Positions 1 through 10,800 of a stretch of 64,000 nucleotides of DNA are shown one piece after another. Position numbers and translations under genes: made by a program. The stretch covers positions 108,930-172,929 of the forward strand of contig JANQGJ010000078.1 of assembly GCA_028277395.1 (NCBI GenBank), written 5' to 3'. A model generated the notes under the pieces. That model worked only from the letters and a program-made list of their open reading frames with translations. It made no database searches and was not told where the DNA came from. The stretch's first letter is position 1. Each line of letters opens with the position of its first letter. Source of the DNA: Bacteroidales bacterium. GTDB lineage: Bacteria; Bacteroidota; Bacteroidia; Bacteroidales; F082.

Positions 1-1
1 T

Positions 2-223
2 GAATATTGTACTGAAACATGTATCCATTCAATGGCCAGAACAACAGGATATTCAGCAACAACAGCATTAAGATTACTGGCTCAGGATAAGTATAACAAA
101 ACCGGTATCAGTGTTGGTGAAATGATGGGCACTGATGAATCTGTTGTTGATTTTATGCTGAAAGGATTGTCGGAAAAAGGAATAATATATAACATGACTG
201 AAGAACTCCCTGGTAAATTATAA
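2..223 (+). CDS. Saccharopine dehydrogenase-family protein, C-terminal fragment
   Basis: The frame is open to the left edge of the window, so this is the 3' end of a longer gene; the ATG at 32 is probably an internal methionine. The visible 73 residues contain HSMARTTGY followed by a helix ALRLLAQ and a short glycine/acidic loop, which resembles the C-terminal end of saccharopine dehydrogenase-like NAD(P)-dependent oxidoreductases. The Rossmann domain expected upstream is outside the window, so the substrate cannot be told. It ends 21 bp before the next gene, which may be cotranscribed. The family call rests on this short motif only. Confidence 0.5.
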   Translation, partial: EYCTETCIHSMARTTGYSATTALRLLAQDKYNKTGISVGEMMGTDESVVDFMLKGLSEKGIIYNMTEELPGKL

Positions 224-244
224 CTAAACTCAAGCAGCTAAACC

Positions 245-2449
245 ATGTCAGACGGAATAAAGAAATTTGGTTCGTTTTCAGGTGTTTTCACACCATCCAT
301 ATTAACAATCCTGGGTGTAATAATGTACTTGCGTTTGGGATGGGTTACGGGCGTGGCCGGACTGGCAGGAGTTATTGCAATAATTGTTCTTGCTCACATA
401 ATATCTGTTACTACAGGTCTTAGTATTTCATCAATTGCTACTGATAAGAAGATAGAGGCAGGTGGTATTTATTACATACTTTCCAGGTCGCTTGGTTTAC
501 CGATGGGAGGATCAATTGGTATTACTTTATTTATTGGTACTGCACTTAGTATTTCATTGTATATAGTTGGTTTTTCAGATAATTTTCTCTCACTAGCTGC
601 GGTTCAATCAATATTCGGAATAACAGAAACAGGTCTTTTTCATGTTCGAATTACCGGATCAATTGTTTTGCTGATCCTTGTTGTTATAGCACTGGTTAGT
701 ACTGATGCTGCTATTAAAACCCAGTTTATAATACTCGGAGCAATATCACTGTCATTAATATCAATTGTTGTGGGTATAATGATATTTACACCTGAAACTG
801 ATACTACTGAAGTTATTTCATCAGCCCCATTCGAAGAATTCTCTTTTGTAGAGGTGTTTGCTATCTTTTTTCCTGCAGTAACAGGATTTACTGCAGGAGT
901 TGCCATGTCGGGAGATCTCAGGAATCCTCAAAAGGATATTCCGTTAGGTACACTGGCAGCAATTGTTGTAGGGTTCATTGTATATATTGGACTCGCTCTG
1001 TTGTTTTATTTTTTTATTGATACAGAGATCCTTATTAATGATTATAATTTTCTTGTAACAGTATCATGGGTTCCTTTTCTTGTAATTGCCGGTATTTGGG
1101 GGGCTACATTGTCATCGGCATTAGGAGGCATATTGGGTGGACCAAGGATAATACAGGCAGTTGCACAGGATAAAATCGTCCCCAAAATATTAGGAGTAGG
1201 GTATGGAAAAAACAATGAGCCTAGAAATGCATTGTTATTTACATTTATACTGGCAGAACTGGGAGTATTGATTGGTGACCTGAACATAATTGCAGGTGTG
1301 GTTTCAATGTTTTACCTGACTGCATACGGGTTTATCAATATATCATTTGCACTTGAAAAGTGGGCAAGTACTGATTTCAGGCCTTCATTCAGAATTCCTA
1401 TTTGGGTTGGTGTCCTCGGATTCCTGGCTACATTCTTTGTTATGATTCAACTGGATGTTATTTCAATGCTTGGTGCAATGATAATCCTGGTTCTGATATA
1501 TTATCTGATCAGGAAAAAACAATTGAGTCTGGCAATGGGTGATGTATGGCAAAGTGTTTGGGCTTCGGTAATTCGAAAAATGCTTACAAAGCTTGATCAG
1601 AAAAGTCTGGATGAAAGGAACTGGCGCGCAAATATTCTTCTGTTTAGCGGAGGGAAGATCAGCAGACCCCACTTGATTGAGTTTGCTAAATACCTCGTTG
1701 GTCAGCATGGTATGATCTCTAATTTTGACCTGATATTAAATAAATCTTCAAAAGTTCTGTTTCCAAAGCATAAGCAGGCAATACCGGAAGATGAAATGAG
1801 TGGTGATGAGGGTATCTTTTCACGACGTCAGGAATGCAGCAATATTTACAACGGAATGAAAAGTATTGCGGCAACCTATGGCTTCTCAGGTGTTGAACCA
1901 AATACTGTATTACTTGGGTGGGCCAGAAAAACTGACGATCCGGTTGGATTTGCAAGGTTACTTAAATACCTTTCGGAACTGGACCTGAACATAGTACTAC
2001 TTGACTACGACAGACTCCGCGGATTTGGCACATTCAGACAAATTGATATTTGGTGGAGAGGTGGATCTAATAATGGTAACCTTGTTCTATCTCTTATTAA
2101 GTTTATCAGGTTATCATATGAGTGGAGGAATGTAACAGTAAGGTTGATGATAATTAATAATGATAAATCAAAGGAAGACAAGATAGTTATTGATTCTCAA
2201 AATGTTCTTGACAATATGAGAATGAAGGCCCAAATTCGAATTATTTCGAATGAAGATAAGTTACCTGTCAACCAGGTTATAAAGAATGAATCATCTACAG
2301 CAGATTTGATATTTCTGGGATTGGCTGATGTTCAGGAAGGAAAGGAAATGGAATTTATAGAGAGAGCTGATTACCTGTACAAAGATCTGGGTACAGTTGT
2401 ACTTGTCAGGGCTTCTTCATTTTTCAAAGAATTACATATCGGTGTTTAG
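245..2449 (+). CDS. SLC12-like cation-chloride cotransporter family permease
   Basis: Inner-membrane permease of the amino acid-polyamine-cation superfamily, closest in pattern to bacterial cation-chloride cotransporters. Residues about 10-430 are strongly hydrophobic and hold roughly 12 membrane segments. The first helix motif GVIMYLRLGWVTG and the EAGGIYYILSRSLG segment are characteristic of the SLC12 branch rather than of amino acid permeases. Residues about 455-734 form a soluble cytosolic domain with alternating beta/alpha predictions, as in the cotransporter C-terminal domain. At 734 residues it is complete for a bacterial member. The transported ion is not visible in the sequence; ion-coupled chloride or amino acid transport are both possible. 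Confidence 0.8.
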   Translation: MSDGIKKFGSFSGVFTPSILTILGVIMYLRLGWVTGVAGLAGVIAIIVLAHIISVTTGLSISSIATDKKIEAGGIYYILSRSLGLPMGGSIGITLFIGTALSISLYIVGFSDNFLSLAAVQSIFGITETGLFHVRITGSIVLLILVVIALVSTDAAIKTQFIILGAISLSLISIVVGIMIFTPETDTTEVISSAPFEEFSFVEVFAIFFPAVTGFTAGVAMSGDLRNPQKDIPLGTLAAIVVGFIVYIGLALLFYFFIDTEILINDYNFLVTVSWVPFLVIAGIWGATLSSALGGILGGPRIIQAVAQDKIVPKILGVGYGKNNEPRNALLFTFILAELGVLIGDLNIIAGVVSMFYLTAYGFINISFALEKWASTDFRPSFRIPIWVGVLGFLATFFVMIQLDVISMLGAMIILVLIYYLIRKKQLSLAMGDVWQSVWASVIRKMLTKLDQKSLDERNWRANILLFSGGKISRPHLIEFAKYLVGQHGMISNFDLILNKSSKVLFPKHKQAIPEDEMSGDEGIFSRRQECSNIYNGMKSIAATYGFSGVEPNTVLLGWARKTDDPVGFARLLKYLSELDLNIVLLDYDRLRGFGTFRQIDIWWRGGSNNGNLVLSLIKFIRLSYEWRNVTVRLMIINNDKSKEDKIVIDSQNVLDNMRMKAQIRIISNEDKLPVNQVIKNESSTADLIFLGLADVQEGKEMEFIERADYLYKDLGTVVLVRASSFFKELHIGV

Positions 2450-2572
2450 GTATATTCAGATTCAAATAGACTAAAAACAGGCTGGTTTTGTAAATCTCAT
2501 ATTGTACCATTTCGGGCTTGCCTGTATTAATTCTAAATACTCAGTTTCCTTCACATGTACCATGTAAATTCA

Positions 2573-2580
2573 TAGTTTTG
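2573..2580 (+). promoter_or_regulatory. Bacteroidota -7 element before the acyl-CoA synthetase gene
   Basis: TAGTTTTG matches the TAnnTTTG -7 consensus and lies 20 bp before the start codon, which would give a very short leader. No clear TTG is found 19-21 bp upstream, so only half of the promoter is supported. Confidence 0.35.
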
Positions 2581-2599
2581 CATACAGAAAATTAATAGT

Positions 2600-4657
2600 A
2601 TGATAACTAAAGAACTTACTCATCCCCGCAGCATTGTTGTTGTCGGAGGATCAGAGGATTTAGCTAAACCTGGAGGCAAGATCCTAAAAAATATAATAGA
2701 TGGAAATTTCAATGGTGATATATATGTTTTAAACCCAAAAGCTGACAAAGTACAGGGTATCAACAGTTATAAAACACCTGATAAGCTTCCTGATGTTGAT
2801 TTGGCAATTATTGCGATTGCTGCAAAATATACGCCCGAAACAGTAGAATACCTAACACGCAATAAGAACACCAAAGCATTTATTATTCTTTCAGCAGGAT
2901 TCAGCGAAGAAAGTGAAGAAGGGAAGGTGTTGGAAGATAGGGTAGTTGCTGCAATCAATGAAGTTGGCGGATCGTTGATCGGACCAAACTGTGTTGGGAT
3001 ACTTACACCACAGCACCATAGTATTTTTACACAGCCTATACCAAAACTAAATCCAAAAGGATGTGACTTTATTTCCGGTTCAGGCGCAACTGCCTGTTTT
3101 ATTATGGAAGCAGGAATACCTAAGGGACTACAGTTTGCAAATGTTTATTCAGTTGGAAATTCAGCGCAGTTGGGCGTTGAGGAGATACTAAAACATCTTG
3201 ATGAGAACTTCGACCCGAAAACAGATTCAAAGGTTAAACTTCTTTACCTTGAGAATATTGATAAACCAGATATGTTGCTTAAACATGCTTCTTCATTAAT
3301 ACGGAAAGGTTGTAAAATAGCAGCAGTCAAAGCCGGTGCATCGGAAGCCGGTAGCAGAGCAGCCTCATCACATACAGGTGCCCTTGCCAGCTCTGATGTG
3401 GCGGTTGATGCTTTGTTCAGAAAAGCAGGTATTGTCAGATGTTACGGTAGAGAAGATTTGATAAGCGTAGCATCAGTTTTTATGTATCCTGAGCCTGAAG
3501 GTAAGAACATAGCCATTATTACGCATGCCGGTGGCCCCGCAGTTATGCTCACTGATACATTATCAAACGGTGGACTTGAGGTACCGCATATTGAAGGATA
3601 TGAAGCAGACAAACTTAAGGAAGAATTATTTCCAGGATCGTCAGTATCAAACCCTATTGATTTCCTAGCTACAGGTACAGCAGAACAATTGGGAATTATT
3701 ATCGACTACGTTGACAACAAGTTTGATAATATTGATGCAATGGTTGTTATTTTTGGAACACCCGGTTTAATAGATATTTATGATGTTTATAATGTACTGT
3801 CTGAAAAAATTAGTAGTTGTAAAAAGCCAATATATCCGGTATTGCCCTCTGTTTTAACTGCAAAAAATGAGGTTGAAGCATTTGTTGAGGAGGGTGGTGT
3901 TTATTTCCCCGATGAAGTAACGCTTGGAAATGCGCTTGTTAGAGTAGCCGAAACCCCAACACCTGCTTCATTGATACAAACAGGTAATGATATTGATGGA
4001 CAACGGATAAGAGAGATTATCGAAAGATCACAGGATGGTTATCTTTCCCCTGAAGCAGTTCAGGGATTGCTTGATGCATCAGGTATTGACCGTGCCACCG
4101 AGATGGTAATTTCATCACCTGATGAATTGGATAACGCAGTTGAACGTGTTGGCTTTCCTCTGGTTATGAAAGTAGTAGGCCCGGTTCATAAATCTGATGT
4201 AGGAGGAGTTACCTTAAATATTGAAGACATATCATCCGCCGGATTGGAGATGGAACGCATGATGAAAATTGATGAAGCCACCGGTGTATTGTTGCAACCC
4301 ATGCTATCAGGTACTGAAATATTTGCCGGAGTGAAAAAGGAAGACAAGTTCGGACATATGATACTTTTCGGACTTGGTGGAATTTTTATAGAAGTGTTGA
4401 AAGATGTTCGTGCAGTACTTGCTCCTGTCAACAGAGATGAAATTTTGAAAGAGATCAGGAATCTTAGAAGCTACAAGATCATAGAAGGAGTGAGGGGTAT
4501 GGAACCTGTGAATGAGAACCTATTTGCTGAAATTATTGTTTGTTTATCTGAACTGGTAAGAGTTGCTCCTGAAATTGAAGAACTTGACTTAAATCCATTA
4601 TTAGGTAACAGTGAGCAGGTTGTAGCTGTTGATGCAAGGATTAGGATAATGAAATAG
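2600..4657 (+). CDS. Acetate/acyl-CoA ligase (ADP-forming), fused alpha and beta
   Basis: Converts an acyl-CoA (typically acetyl-CoA) plus ADP and phosphate to the free acid, CoA and ATP; cytosolic. Domains in order: CoA-binding Rossmann domain (about 5-130, with VVVGGSED and LIGPNCVGI), succinyl-CoA-ligase-like domain (about 150-290), a second ligase domain (about 300-450) and an ATP-grasp domain (about 465-685, with FPLVMKVVGPVHKSDVGGV). His258 in SSHTGALASSD is the expected phosphorylated histidine. In archaeal enzymes alpha and beta are separate chains; here they are fused in the alpha-beta order. Length (685) is usual for fused forms. With the 2-oxoacid:ferredoxin oxidoreductase at 12.6 kb it could conserve energy from acyl-CoA. 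Specificity for acetate versus branched or aryl acids cannot be read. Confidence 0.85.
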   Translation: MITKELTHPRSIVVVGGSEDLAKPGGKILKNIIDGNFNGDIYVLNPKADKVQGINSYKTPDKLPDVDLAIIAIAAKYTPETVEYLTRNKNTKAFIILSAGFSEESEEGKVLEDRVVAAINEVGGSLIGPNCVGILTPQHHSIFTQPIPKLNPKGCDFISGSGATACFIMEAGIPKGLQFANVYSVGNSAQLGVEEILKHLDENFDPKTDSKVKLLYLENIDKPDMLLKHASSLIRKGCKIAAVKAGASEAGSRAASSHTGALASSDVAVDALFRKAGIVRCYGREDLISVASVFMYPEPEGKNIAIITHAGGPAVMLTDTLSNGGLEVPHIEGYEADKLKEELFPGSSVSNPIDFLATGTAEQLGIIIDYVDNKFDNIDAMVVIFGTPGLIDIYDVYNVLSEKISSCKKPIYPVLPSVLTAKNEVEAFVEEGGVYFPDEVTLGNALVRVAETPTPASLIQTGNDIDGQRIREIIERSQDGYLSPEAVQGLLDASGIDRATEMVISSPDELDNAVERVGFPLVMKVVGPVHKSDVGGVTLNIEDISSAGLEMERMMKIDEATGVLLQPMLSGTEIFAGVKKEDKFGHMILFGLGGIFIEVLKDVRAVLAPVNRDEILKEIRNLRSYKIIEGVRGMEPVNENLFAEIIVCLSELVRVAPEIEELDLNPLLGNSEQVVAVDARIRIMK

Positions 4658-4692
4658 TATCGAATATTACTAAACAATTAGATCTGGGTTCT

Positions 4693-5397
4693 ATGTTGAA
4701 AAGAAGTGATTTACTTTTTATTACCTGTTTGATACTTTTCTTTTTACCGTTTATTGTATCCAGGAGTGTTTTTGATTTCTATATTGAATTTAATCATGAC
4801 CATGCATTGATTACTTCGTTTATAAAGTTTGCATTACTTGCAACTTTAGGTGAAGTTATTGGGTTAAGAATAAAGACGGGGAAATATCATAAACAGGGAT
4901 TTGGAATAATTCCCAGGATGATTGTCTGGGGATTTTTAGGGATAACAATTAAAGTTGCTTTCGTTATATTTGCATCCGGTACACCGGTGTTTCTTGAATC
5001 GATCGGGTTTGAGAATGCAGTAGCTATAATCAAAGGACCAGCAAACATATTAAAACTTGCTGTTGCTTTTTGTATAAGCGTGTTTATGAATGTAATATAT
5101 GCTCCTGTTATGATGACACTTCATAAGATAACGGATATGCATATTATAAATAATGGTGGTACATTGTCCGGTTTTTTAACGCCAATTAAGTTCAGGAAAT
5201 TATTTGTAGATTTGGACTGGAAAGTTCAATGGAATTTTGTTTTTAAAAAGACGATCCCATTTTTTTGGATACCTGCTCATACAATTACTTTTTTACTGCC
5301 GCCGGATTTCAGAGTGTTATTTGCGGCATTATTAGGTATTGCTCTGGGGACAATATTGGCAATTGCTGATATGATGGGAGATTCGAAAAATAAATAA
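4693..5397 (+). CDS. Small multi-pass membrane protein, Mpv17/PMP22-like
   Basis: A 234-residue inner-membrane protein with about five or six hydrophobic segments (about 7-25, 40-60, 75-95, 110-140, 190-230). The segment from 190, with KKTIPFFWIPAHTITFLLP followed by R, resembles the signature of the Mpv17/PMP22 channel-like family, in which W, P, a polar residue, F, P and R recur. The rest is too divergent to be sure. It starts 36 bp after the acyl-CoA ligase stop and may be cotranscribed with it and with the following aminotransferase. No function is proposed. Confidence 0.5.
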   Translation: MLKRSDLLFITCLILFFLPFIVSRSVFDFYIEFNHDHALITSFIKFALLATLGEVIGLRIKTGKYHKQGFGIIPRMIVWGFLGITIKVAFVIFASGTPVFLESIGFENAVAIIKGPANILKLAVAFCISVFMNVIYAPVMMTLHKITDMHIINNGGTLSGFLTPIKFRKLFVDLDWKVQWNFVFKKTIPFFWIPAHTITFLLPPDFRVLFAALLGIALGTILAIADMMGDSKNK

Positions 5398-5441
5398 TAA
5401 CATAAAACGAAACATAAAGTAGTTAAATTAAAATCTAATCC

Positions 5442-6758
5442 ATGAGAGAAACACCTATAGATTTTCAAACAGTTAAAGAAAAGATTAAATCAAGTGGCCT
5501 GAACTCTGTTGGCAGAGCCTCAATCAGGGAAATAAAAAAACTCGTTGATGAAATTGAAAACGCAACGGGAGAAAGATTTATACGAATGGAGATGGGGATT
5601 CCCGGTTTGCCCCCCTCAGAGGTTGGCGTACAGGGACAGATTGATGCATTGAAAAAAGGTGTTGCAGCAAAATACCCGGATATTCAGGGTATAGATGTGC
5701 TAAAAAAAGAAATATCCCGTTTTGTTAAGCTGTTTATGGATATAGATGTCAGGGAAGAAGGCTGTTTACCCACAGTTGGTTCAATGCAGGGAGGTTTTGC
5801 TGCTTTTTTAATGTTAAGCAGATTATTTGAAGAACGCGATACAACACTCTTTATTGATCCCGGATTCCCGGTTCATAAAATGCAGCACAGGGTACTTGGG
5901 TTAAAATTTGATAGTTTCGACGTATATAATTATCGTGGTGAAAAACTCCGTGAAAAGCTTGAATCATATTTCAGCACCGGTAAAATACACTCTGTATTGT
6001 ATTCAAACCCTAATAATCCATCATGGATATGTTTTACCGAAGAAGAACTGCAGATTATAGGCGAACTTGCAACTAAATACAATGTTGTGATCATGGAAGA
6101 CCTTGCATATTTTGGAATGGATTTCCGTAAGGATTATTCCAAACCGGGTTTGGCACCATATCAGCCAACAGTTGCAAAATATACCGATAATTACATCCTG
6201 TTTATTTCCAGCTCTAAAGCTTTTAGCTATGCCGGTGAAAGGATAGGGATGATGGTAATTTCCGATAATCTCTTTAAAAGCAGGTTTGAAAATCTGCTGG
6301 AGCATTATCCTTCTGCTGAATTTGGATATGCTATGGTATTTGGAACATTATACCCATTGAGTTCAGGAACCTCACATTCTGCACAATATGCATTAACTGC
6401 CATGTTGAAAGCTGCAAATGATGGTGAACTAAATTTTGTTGAAGAAGTTATTGACTATGGTAAAAAAGCAAATATCATGAAGAAGCTGTTTACTGAGAAC
6501 GGCTTTGAGATTGTTTACCATACTGATATTGATAAGCCAATTGCTGATGGTTTTTATTTCACATTTTCTTATCCCGGAATGAGTGCCGAGGAGCTGCTCG
6601 ACGAACTCGTTTATTATGGAATAAGTGCAATTTCTTTGTTAATTACTGGAAGCGAAAGAGAAGAGGGGATCAGAGCCTGTACATCATTAATTCAACATGA
6701 CCAGTTTGGTGATCTGGAGTCAAGACTTATCAAATTTAATGAAGATCACCCAATATAG
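5442..6758 (+). CDS. Pyridoxal-phosphate aminotransferase, class I/II fold
   Basis: Cytosolic PLP enzyme of fold type I. The motif NPNNPSW (near residue 190), the aspartate in EDLAYFG, and the Schiff-base lysine Lys259 in SSSKAFSYAGERIG are all in place, with the following arginine expected to hold the phosphate or substrate carboxylate. Length 438 is on the long side for class I/II. The substrate is not evident; members of this branch include valine/alanine- and aromatic-type transaminases. It follows the membrane protein gene by 44 bp and ends against the convergent deacetylase-like gene. An 8-bp inverted repeat (6768-6775 and 6792-6799) lies across the junction and could act as a weak shared terminator, though it has no T-tract. 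Confidence 0.85.
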   Translation: MRETPIDFQTVKEKIKSSGLNSVGRASIREIKKLVDEIENATGERFIRMEMGIPGLPPSEVGVQGQIDALKKGVAAKYPDIQGIDVLKKEISRFVKLFMDIDVREEGCLPTVGSMQGGFAAFLMLSRLFEERDTTLFIDPGFPVHKMQHRVLGLKFDSFDVYNYRGEKLREKLESYFSTGKIHSVLYSNPNNPSWICFTEEELQIIGELATKYNVVIMEDLAYFGMDFRKDYSKPGLAPYQPTVAKYTDNYILFISSSKAFSYAGERIGMMVISDNLFKSRFENLLEHYPSAEFGYAMVFGTLYPLSSGTSHSAQYALTAMLKAANDGELNFVEEVIDYGKKANIMKKLFTENGFEIVYHTDIDKPIADGFYFTFSYPGMSAEELLDELVYYGISAISLLITGSEREEGIRACTSLIQHDQFGDLESRLIKFNEDHPI

Positions 6759-6794
6759 GATCTAATTGATAGTTACTGAATAGTTTGTTGCTAA

Positions 6795-7682
6795 CTATCC
6801 AAGCGACATATTGGAATCATAAAGGTTCTTCCTTGGACGGGAACCGATATTGATACCTTCAACAAATGCTTCAACGCATTCATGAAGATCATAATGGTAT
6901 CCACCTTCAAGAACAGCAAATATCTCTGGAAAAGCTCTCCTGAGTCGTAGTCCGCATTCATAATATGCTTTTTGCGATAAGTTTAAAGATAATATTCTGT
7001 CATCGCAATAAGAATCAAAACCTGCTGAAACGCCAACGATGTCCGGATTGAATGATTTTATTGCAGAGATGACCTTATTCAATTGAGTATAAAAATCCAT
7101 ATCTCCGCTTCCTGATATTAACGGAAGGTTCAGGGTATAGCCTTCACCAACACCTTTTCCTGTTTCTTCTGCAAAACCGGTATAAGGGTATGCATAAAGC
7201 TGATGAATTGAACAGTAAAATACTGTATTACTTTCATAGAAAATGTTTTGGGTACCATCACCGTGATGTCCGTCAAAGTCAAAAATAAACACTTTTTTAC
7301 CTTCATTTACAAGCTTTTGTGCAGCAATTGCGATGTTGTTAAAAAAACAAAATCCTGCAGATCTTTCAAAACCTGCATGATGACCTGGTGGGCGTACCAC
7401 CGCAAAATCTCCTTGTTCACTAGCTTTTATAGTTAATCCAACAGCTACTTTAGCGGCTTCCCAGCTATCTTCGGTTAATTTAACTTCAGCAACTGTCTCA
7501 TGATTTTTACAGGACTCTTTTATTGATTTAATATAGCTCTCAGGGTGAACAAGTGAAATATATTCTTCACCATTAGCTTCTGTGTCAATATAATTTTCCG
7601 TAAACTTTTGGATCCTGTAAGAGCCTTCTGCCTCACTGTGAATATTATGTTTTAAGAATCTGCTGTTAAATAATATTTTCAT
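6795..7682 (-). CDS. Histone deacetylase-superfamily (acetoin utilization/acetylpolyamine-type) amidohydrolase
   Basis: Zinc-dependent deacetylase fold, cytosolic. The paired histidines in RPPGHHAGF, the zinc-ligand motif DFDGHHGDGTQ, the later aspartate in SAGFDSYCDD, and the catalytic-tyrosine region EGGYHYDLHE are all present, so the enzyme should be active. At 295 residues it is shorter than AcuC and near the size of class II-like bacterial deacetylases and acetylpolyamine amidohydrolases. The natural substrate (acetyl-lysine proteins, acetylpolyamines or another amide) cannot be told. It is the last gene of a minus-strand run below the sensor kinase and a small ORF. Confidence 0.88.
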   Translation of the reverse strand: MKILFNSRFLKHNIHSEAEGSYRIQKFTENYIDTEANGEEYISLVHPESYIKSIKESCKNHETVAEVKLTEDSWEAAKVAVGLTIKASEQGDFAVVRPPGHHAGFERSAGFCFFNNIAIAAQKLVNEGKKVFIFDFDGHHGDGTQNIFYESNTVFYCSIHQLYAYPYTGFAEETGKGVGEGYTLNLPLISGSGDMDFYTQLNKVISAIKSFNPDIVGVSAGFDSYCDDRILSLNLSQKAYYECGLRLRRAFPEIFAVLEGGYHYDLHECVEAFVEGINIGSRPRKNLYDSNMSLG

Positions 7683-7705
7683 TGGTTTTAAGTTTATCGA
7701 TTAAT

Positions 7706-7882
7706 TCAACGTAGTTTTATGATAATTCCGGTAATTTCTCTTTCAGAATAATCAATCGTTTCCTTCACAGTTTCAAGCTTTGTCTCACTATCAAATAAGA
7801 TCCCTATTCTTCTTTTCGAAGACATATTCTCATATTTGTTTCTAAACATTTTATTCAGTTTGGTTTTGTAATCAACCATCAT
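7706..7882 (-). CDS. Small hypothetical protein between kinase and deacetylase genes
   Basis: A 58-residue ORF that nearly fills the space between the sensor kinase stop and the deacetylase start. The frame can begin at 7894, overlapping the kinase stop by 8 bp, but the tandem ATG ATG at 7882 and 7879, preceded by TAGGA, is the more likely start. The product is very basic in its first half (KTKLNKMFRNKYENMSSKRR) and ends in a short hydrophobic GIIIKL. I recognise no family. Position and spacing suggest translational coupling to the kinase, but a chance ORF is not excluded. Confidence 0.38.
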   Translation of the reverse strand: MMVDYKTKLNKMFRNKYENMSSKRRIGILFDSETKLETVKETIDYSEREITGIIIKLR

Positions 7883-7886
7883 TATC

Positions 7887-10800
7887 CTAATCATTTACTG
7901 ACAAAGTAAAATAGAACGATGAACCCTTATTAACTGTGCTCTTTACCCATAAACTACCTCTGTTCAATTCAACAAATTCTCTGGCTAAACTCAGACCAAT
8001 TCCTGTCCCTGGCTCTTCATTCGTTCCTTTCGTTGTATAATTTGCTTTCGGGTTAAATAGCTTTTTCATGTTTTCTTCAGAAATTCCGACACCATTATCA
8101 GTGATTTCAACCTGTATCTTATCACCCTTTGCAACAGAATCAATTTTGATCATTCCGGAATTGTTGGTAAATTTTATAGCGTTTGAAATGAGATTTCTAA
8201 GGATTATAAGAAGCATGTTTTTGTCCGCGTAAACGAATGTTGGTGTTTGCATCTTATTAACAACTTCAATTTCTTTTTCAATTATGTTTGCCTGTAGCAG
8301 ATCCAGTACTTCAACTGCTACCAAACTTAAATCCAGCTTTTGCGGGTTTGGAACTAATGCTCCGCTCTGGAGTTTCGACCATTGTAACAGGTTAGTCAGA
8401 AGTGATATCAACCTTTTAGTGGTAAGATTTATTGTTTTATTAAACGACTTTCGGTCAGTATCGTTAAATTTATAGCTTTCATCAACAAGAAGATCAGAAA
8501 AACCCATAACAACACCGAGAGGACTTAACAGATCATGCGCAATTATCGATAGAAATTTGTCTTTGGTTTTATTGGAAACGCGTAATTCGGATGATGTTTT
8601 CGCATGTTCGGCTATTTCTTCCTTAAGCGATTCATTTGATACAAGTAACGCTGCTGTTTGTTGATTAACTAACAATTGTAGTTTATTTTTTTGCCTTGTT
8701 ATTGCTTTAAGCCGCCAACGGATTATCAGAATGATCGCAATAATTAATGTAAATGCCATCGACCATTTGAAAGCTGCTGATTCAAAGAAAGTAGGTAGTA
8801 CTTCGATTTCACATCTAAAAGGTTCGTTTACCCACAACCCATGATTATTCGCAGCTAATATTTCCAGATTATAATTACCGGGAGGTAGATTTGTAAATCG
8901 GATTTTTCGTTGATCTTCCAGATCCGTCCATTTGTCATTTACTTCTCGTAGCCGGTATTTATAACGGTTTTTCGAGCAGTTAATAAAACTTAATCCTGCA
9001 AATTCAATAGTAAAAATATCGTGTTCAGAATTGATAATAACAAGGTTGTTGTGTATATCTTCTTTACTACGTACAAGTGATTTCTCAGAAGCAGTAACTT
9101 CAGTAATGACAACGTCAGGAATAATACTATTACTTTTTATCTTTTTAGGATCAAAATAGTTAAAACCGTTAATTCCTCCAAAGAATAAATACCCGTTTGA
9201 TGCCTTGAAATATGCTCCGGTATTAAATTCATTATTTTGCAGACCATCACCAATGTCATAGTTGATAAAAATGTTATCGTTAAATATATAATTCGATATA
9301 CCATTATTGGTACTCATCCACAAGTTGTTTTCTTCACCTGGTAATATGCTGTAAATATGGTCATTAGGCAGACCGTCATTCTTAGTATAGAATTTCAGTT
9401 CATTGTTTTGCAACTTATAATATATTAAGCCATTGTTGGTGGCTATCCAATAGTCGTTATTATGGTCATTAAATATACAATTTACAGGATTGGCACTATG
9501 TACAATTTGTAAATCCGGAATCAATTCAAATTTTTCAATGGAAGTACAATCATTATTAAGTTTGCCAATATTTCCATTAACAAATCCAATAAGTATATTG
9601 CCCCAATTATCTTCATAGATGCACCTGACAGTTTCCTTACTATTAGATTCCGGTAAACTTGTCACTGAATATTTAATGTGAAACATAGAGTCGGAAGAAG
9701 GATGGTATCCAAGAAGTCCGTTTCTTGTGCCCAAAAGAACCAGCGAATTACTGAGCTCATAAATTGAATAAACATATTCAGCCCGTATCTGATATACGTC
9801 AACCCGATTTGTTATGAATTTTGTAAAAGTTTCAGTATATTTATTTATTGGTTGATATCCTCCTCCTTCTGAGCCGGTATGCAAAAGGCTATCATTATAC
9901 CTGCTATTTTGAAGGCAGTAAACACTTGAATTCTGGATTATTTCTATTTCATTAAAATCCTTGTCAATTTTCGCAAGTCCATAATATCCACCAACCCAGT
10001 AATAATTATCATCTTCAGCAAAGGTTCTGATACTCTCAATTGTGAAGTCCTGATTGTATTTATAACTTAGAAGGTTAAACTCTGTAGATTTTGGCGCAAA
10101 TAATTCAATACCATTACCATTTGTACCAATCCATATTAATCCATTCTTTGATTGGTATATGCAATTTATTCTGGCATCTGTGACCGGTGATTTCATGTAA
10201 TATGCTTCCGGGTTACGACCAAATTTTACTTTAAATATACCACTAAGCAAACTTCCGAACCATATATTACCATCATTATCACCAAAAATTGATGTTATAG
10301 AGTTAAAACTATCCTGAAAACCATTCTCAAAATCCTGAGTCATAAAATGATTATAGTTCTTAAAAACTGACTGACCATCTTCCAGATAATATAAGCTTCC
10401 GTTCAATTCAAGATGATTTGTAACATTTGTCCATATCCTTCCTGAGTTATCTTCATAAAATGATGAAACAGATCTGCTCACAGGGTTACTTTTCGTCAGA
10501 CCGTTAATTTTATGATCATTTAGAATACCATCAATTATATTATAACATGAGACCTTTTCATTTATATACCCGCCAATCCAAAGTCTGTTTTTACTGTCAA
10601 TAAAAAGTCTTGAAACACTGTTTAGGTGCATGGTACTATCATTTTCATTAAAGAAATACTCCTTTTCAAGAGAGTTATTATTAATTTTTATGATTCCGTA
10701 CCCGTCAGTGCCAAACCATATGTTCTTCTTTTGATCTATCGCACAGGAGGTAATTTTATTTGCACCTTGTGCCAAAGCATTCGGATCTGTTTCAACAATT

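Noticed and set aside
6768..6799. 8-bp inverted repeat GATAGTTA/TAACTATC between the aminotransferase and deacetylase genes
   Set aside because: There is no T-tract on either strand and the repeat runs into the coding end, so it is noted only as a weak possible terminator.
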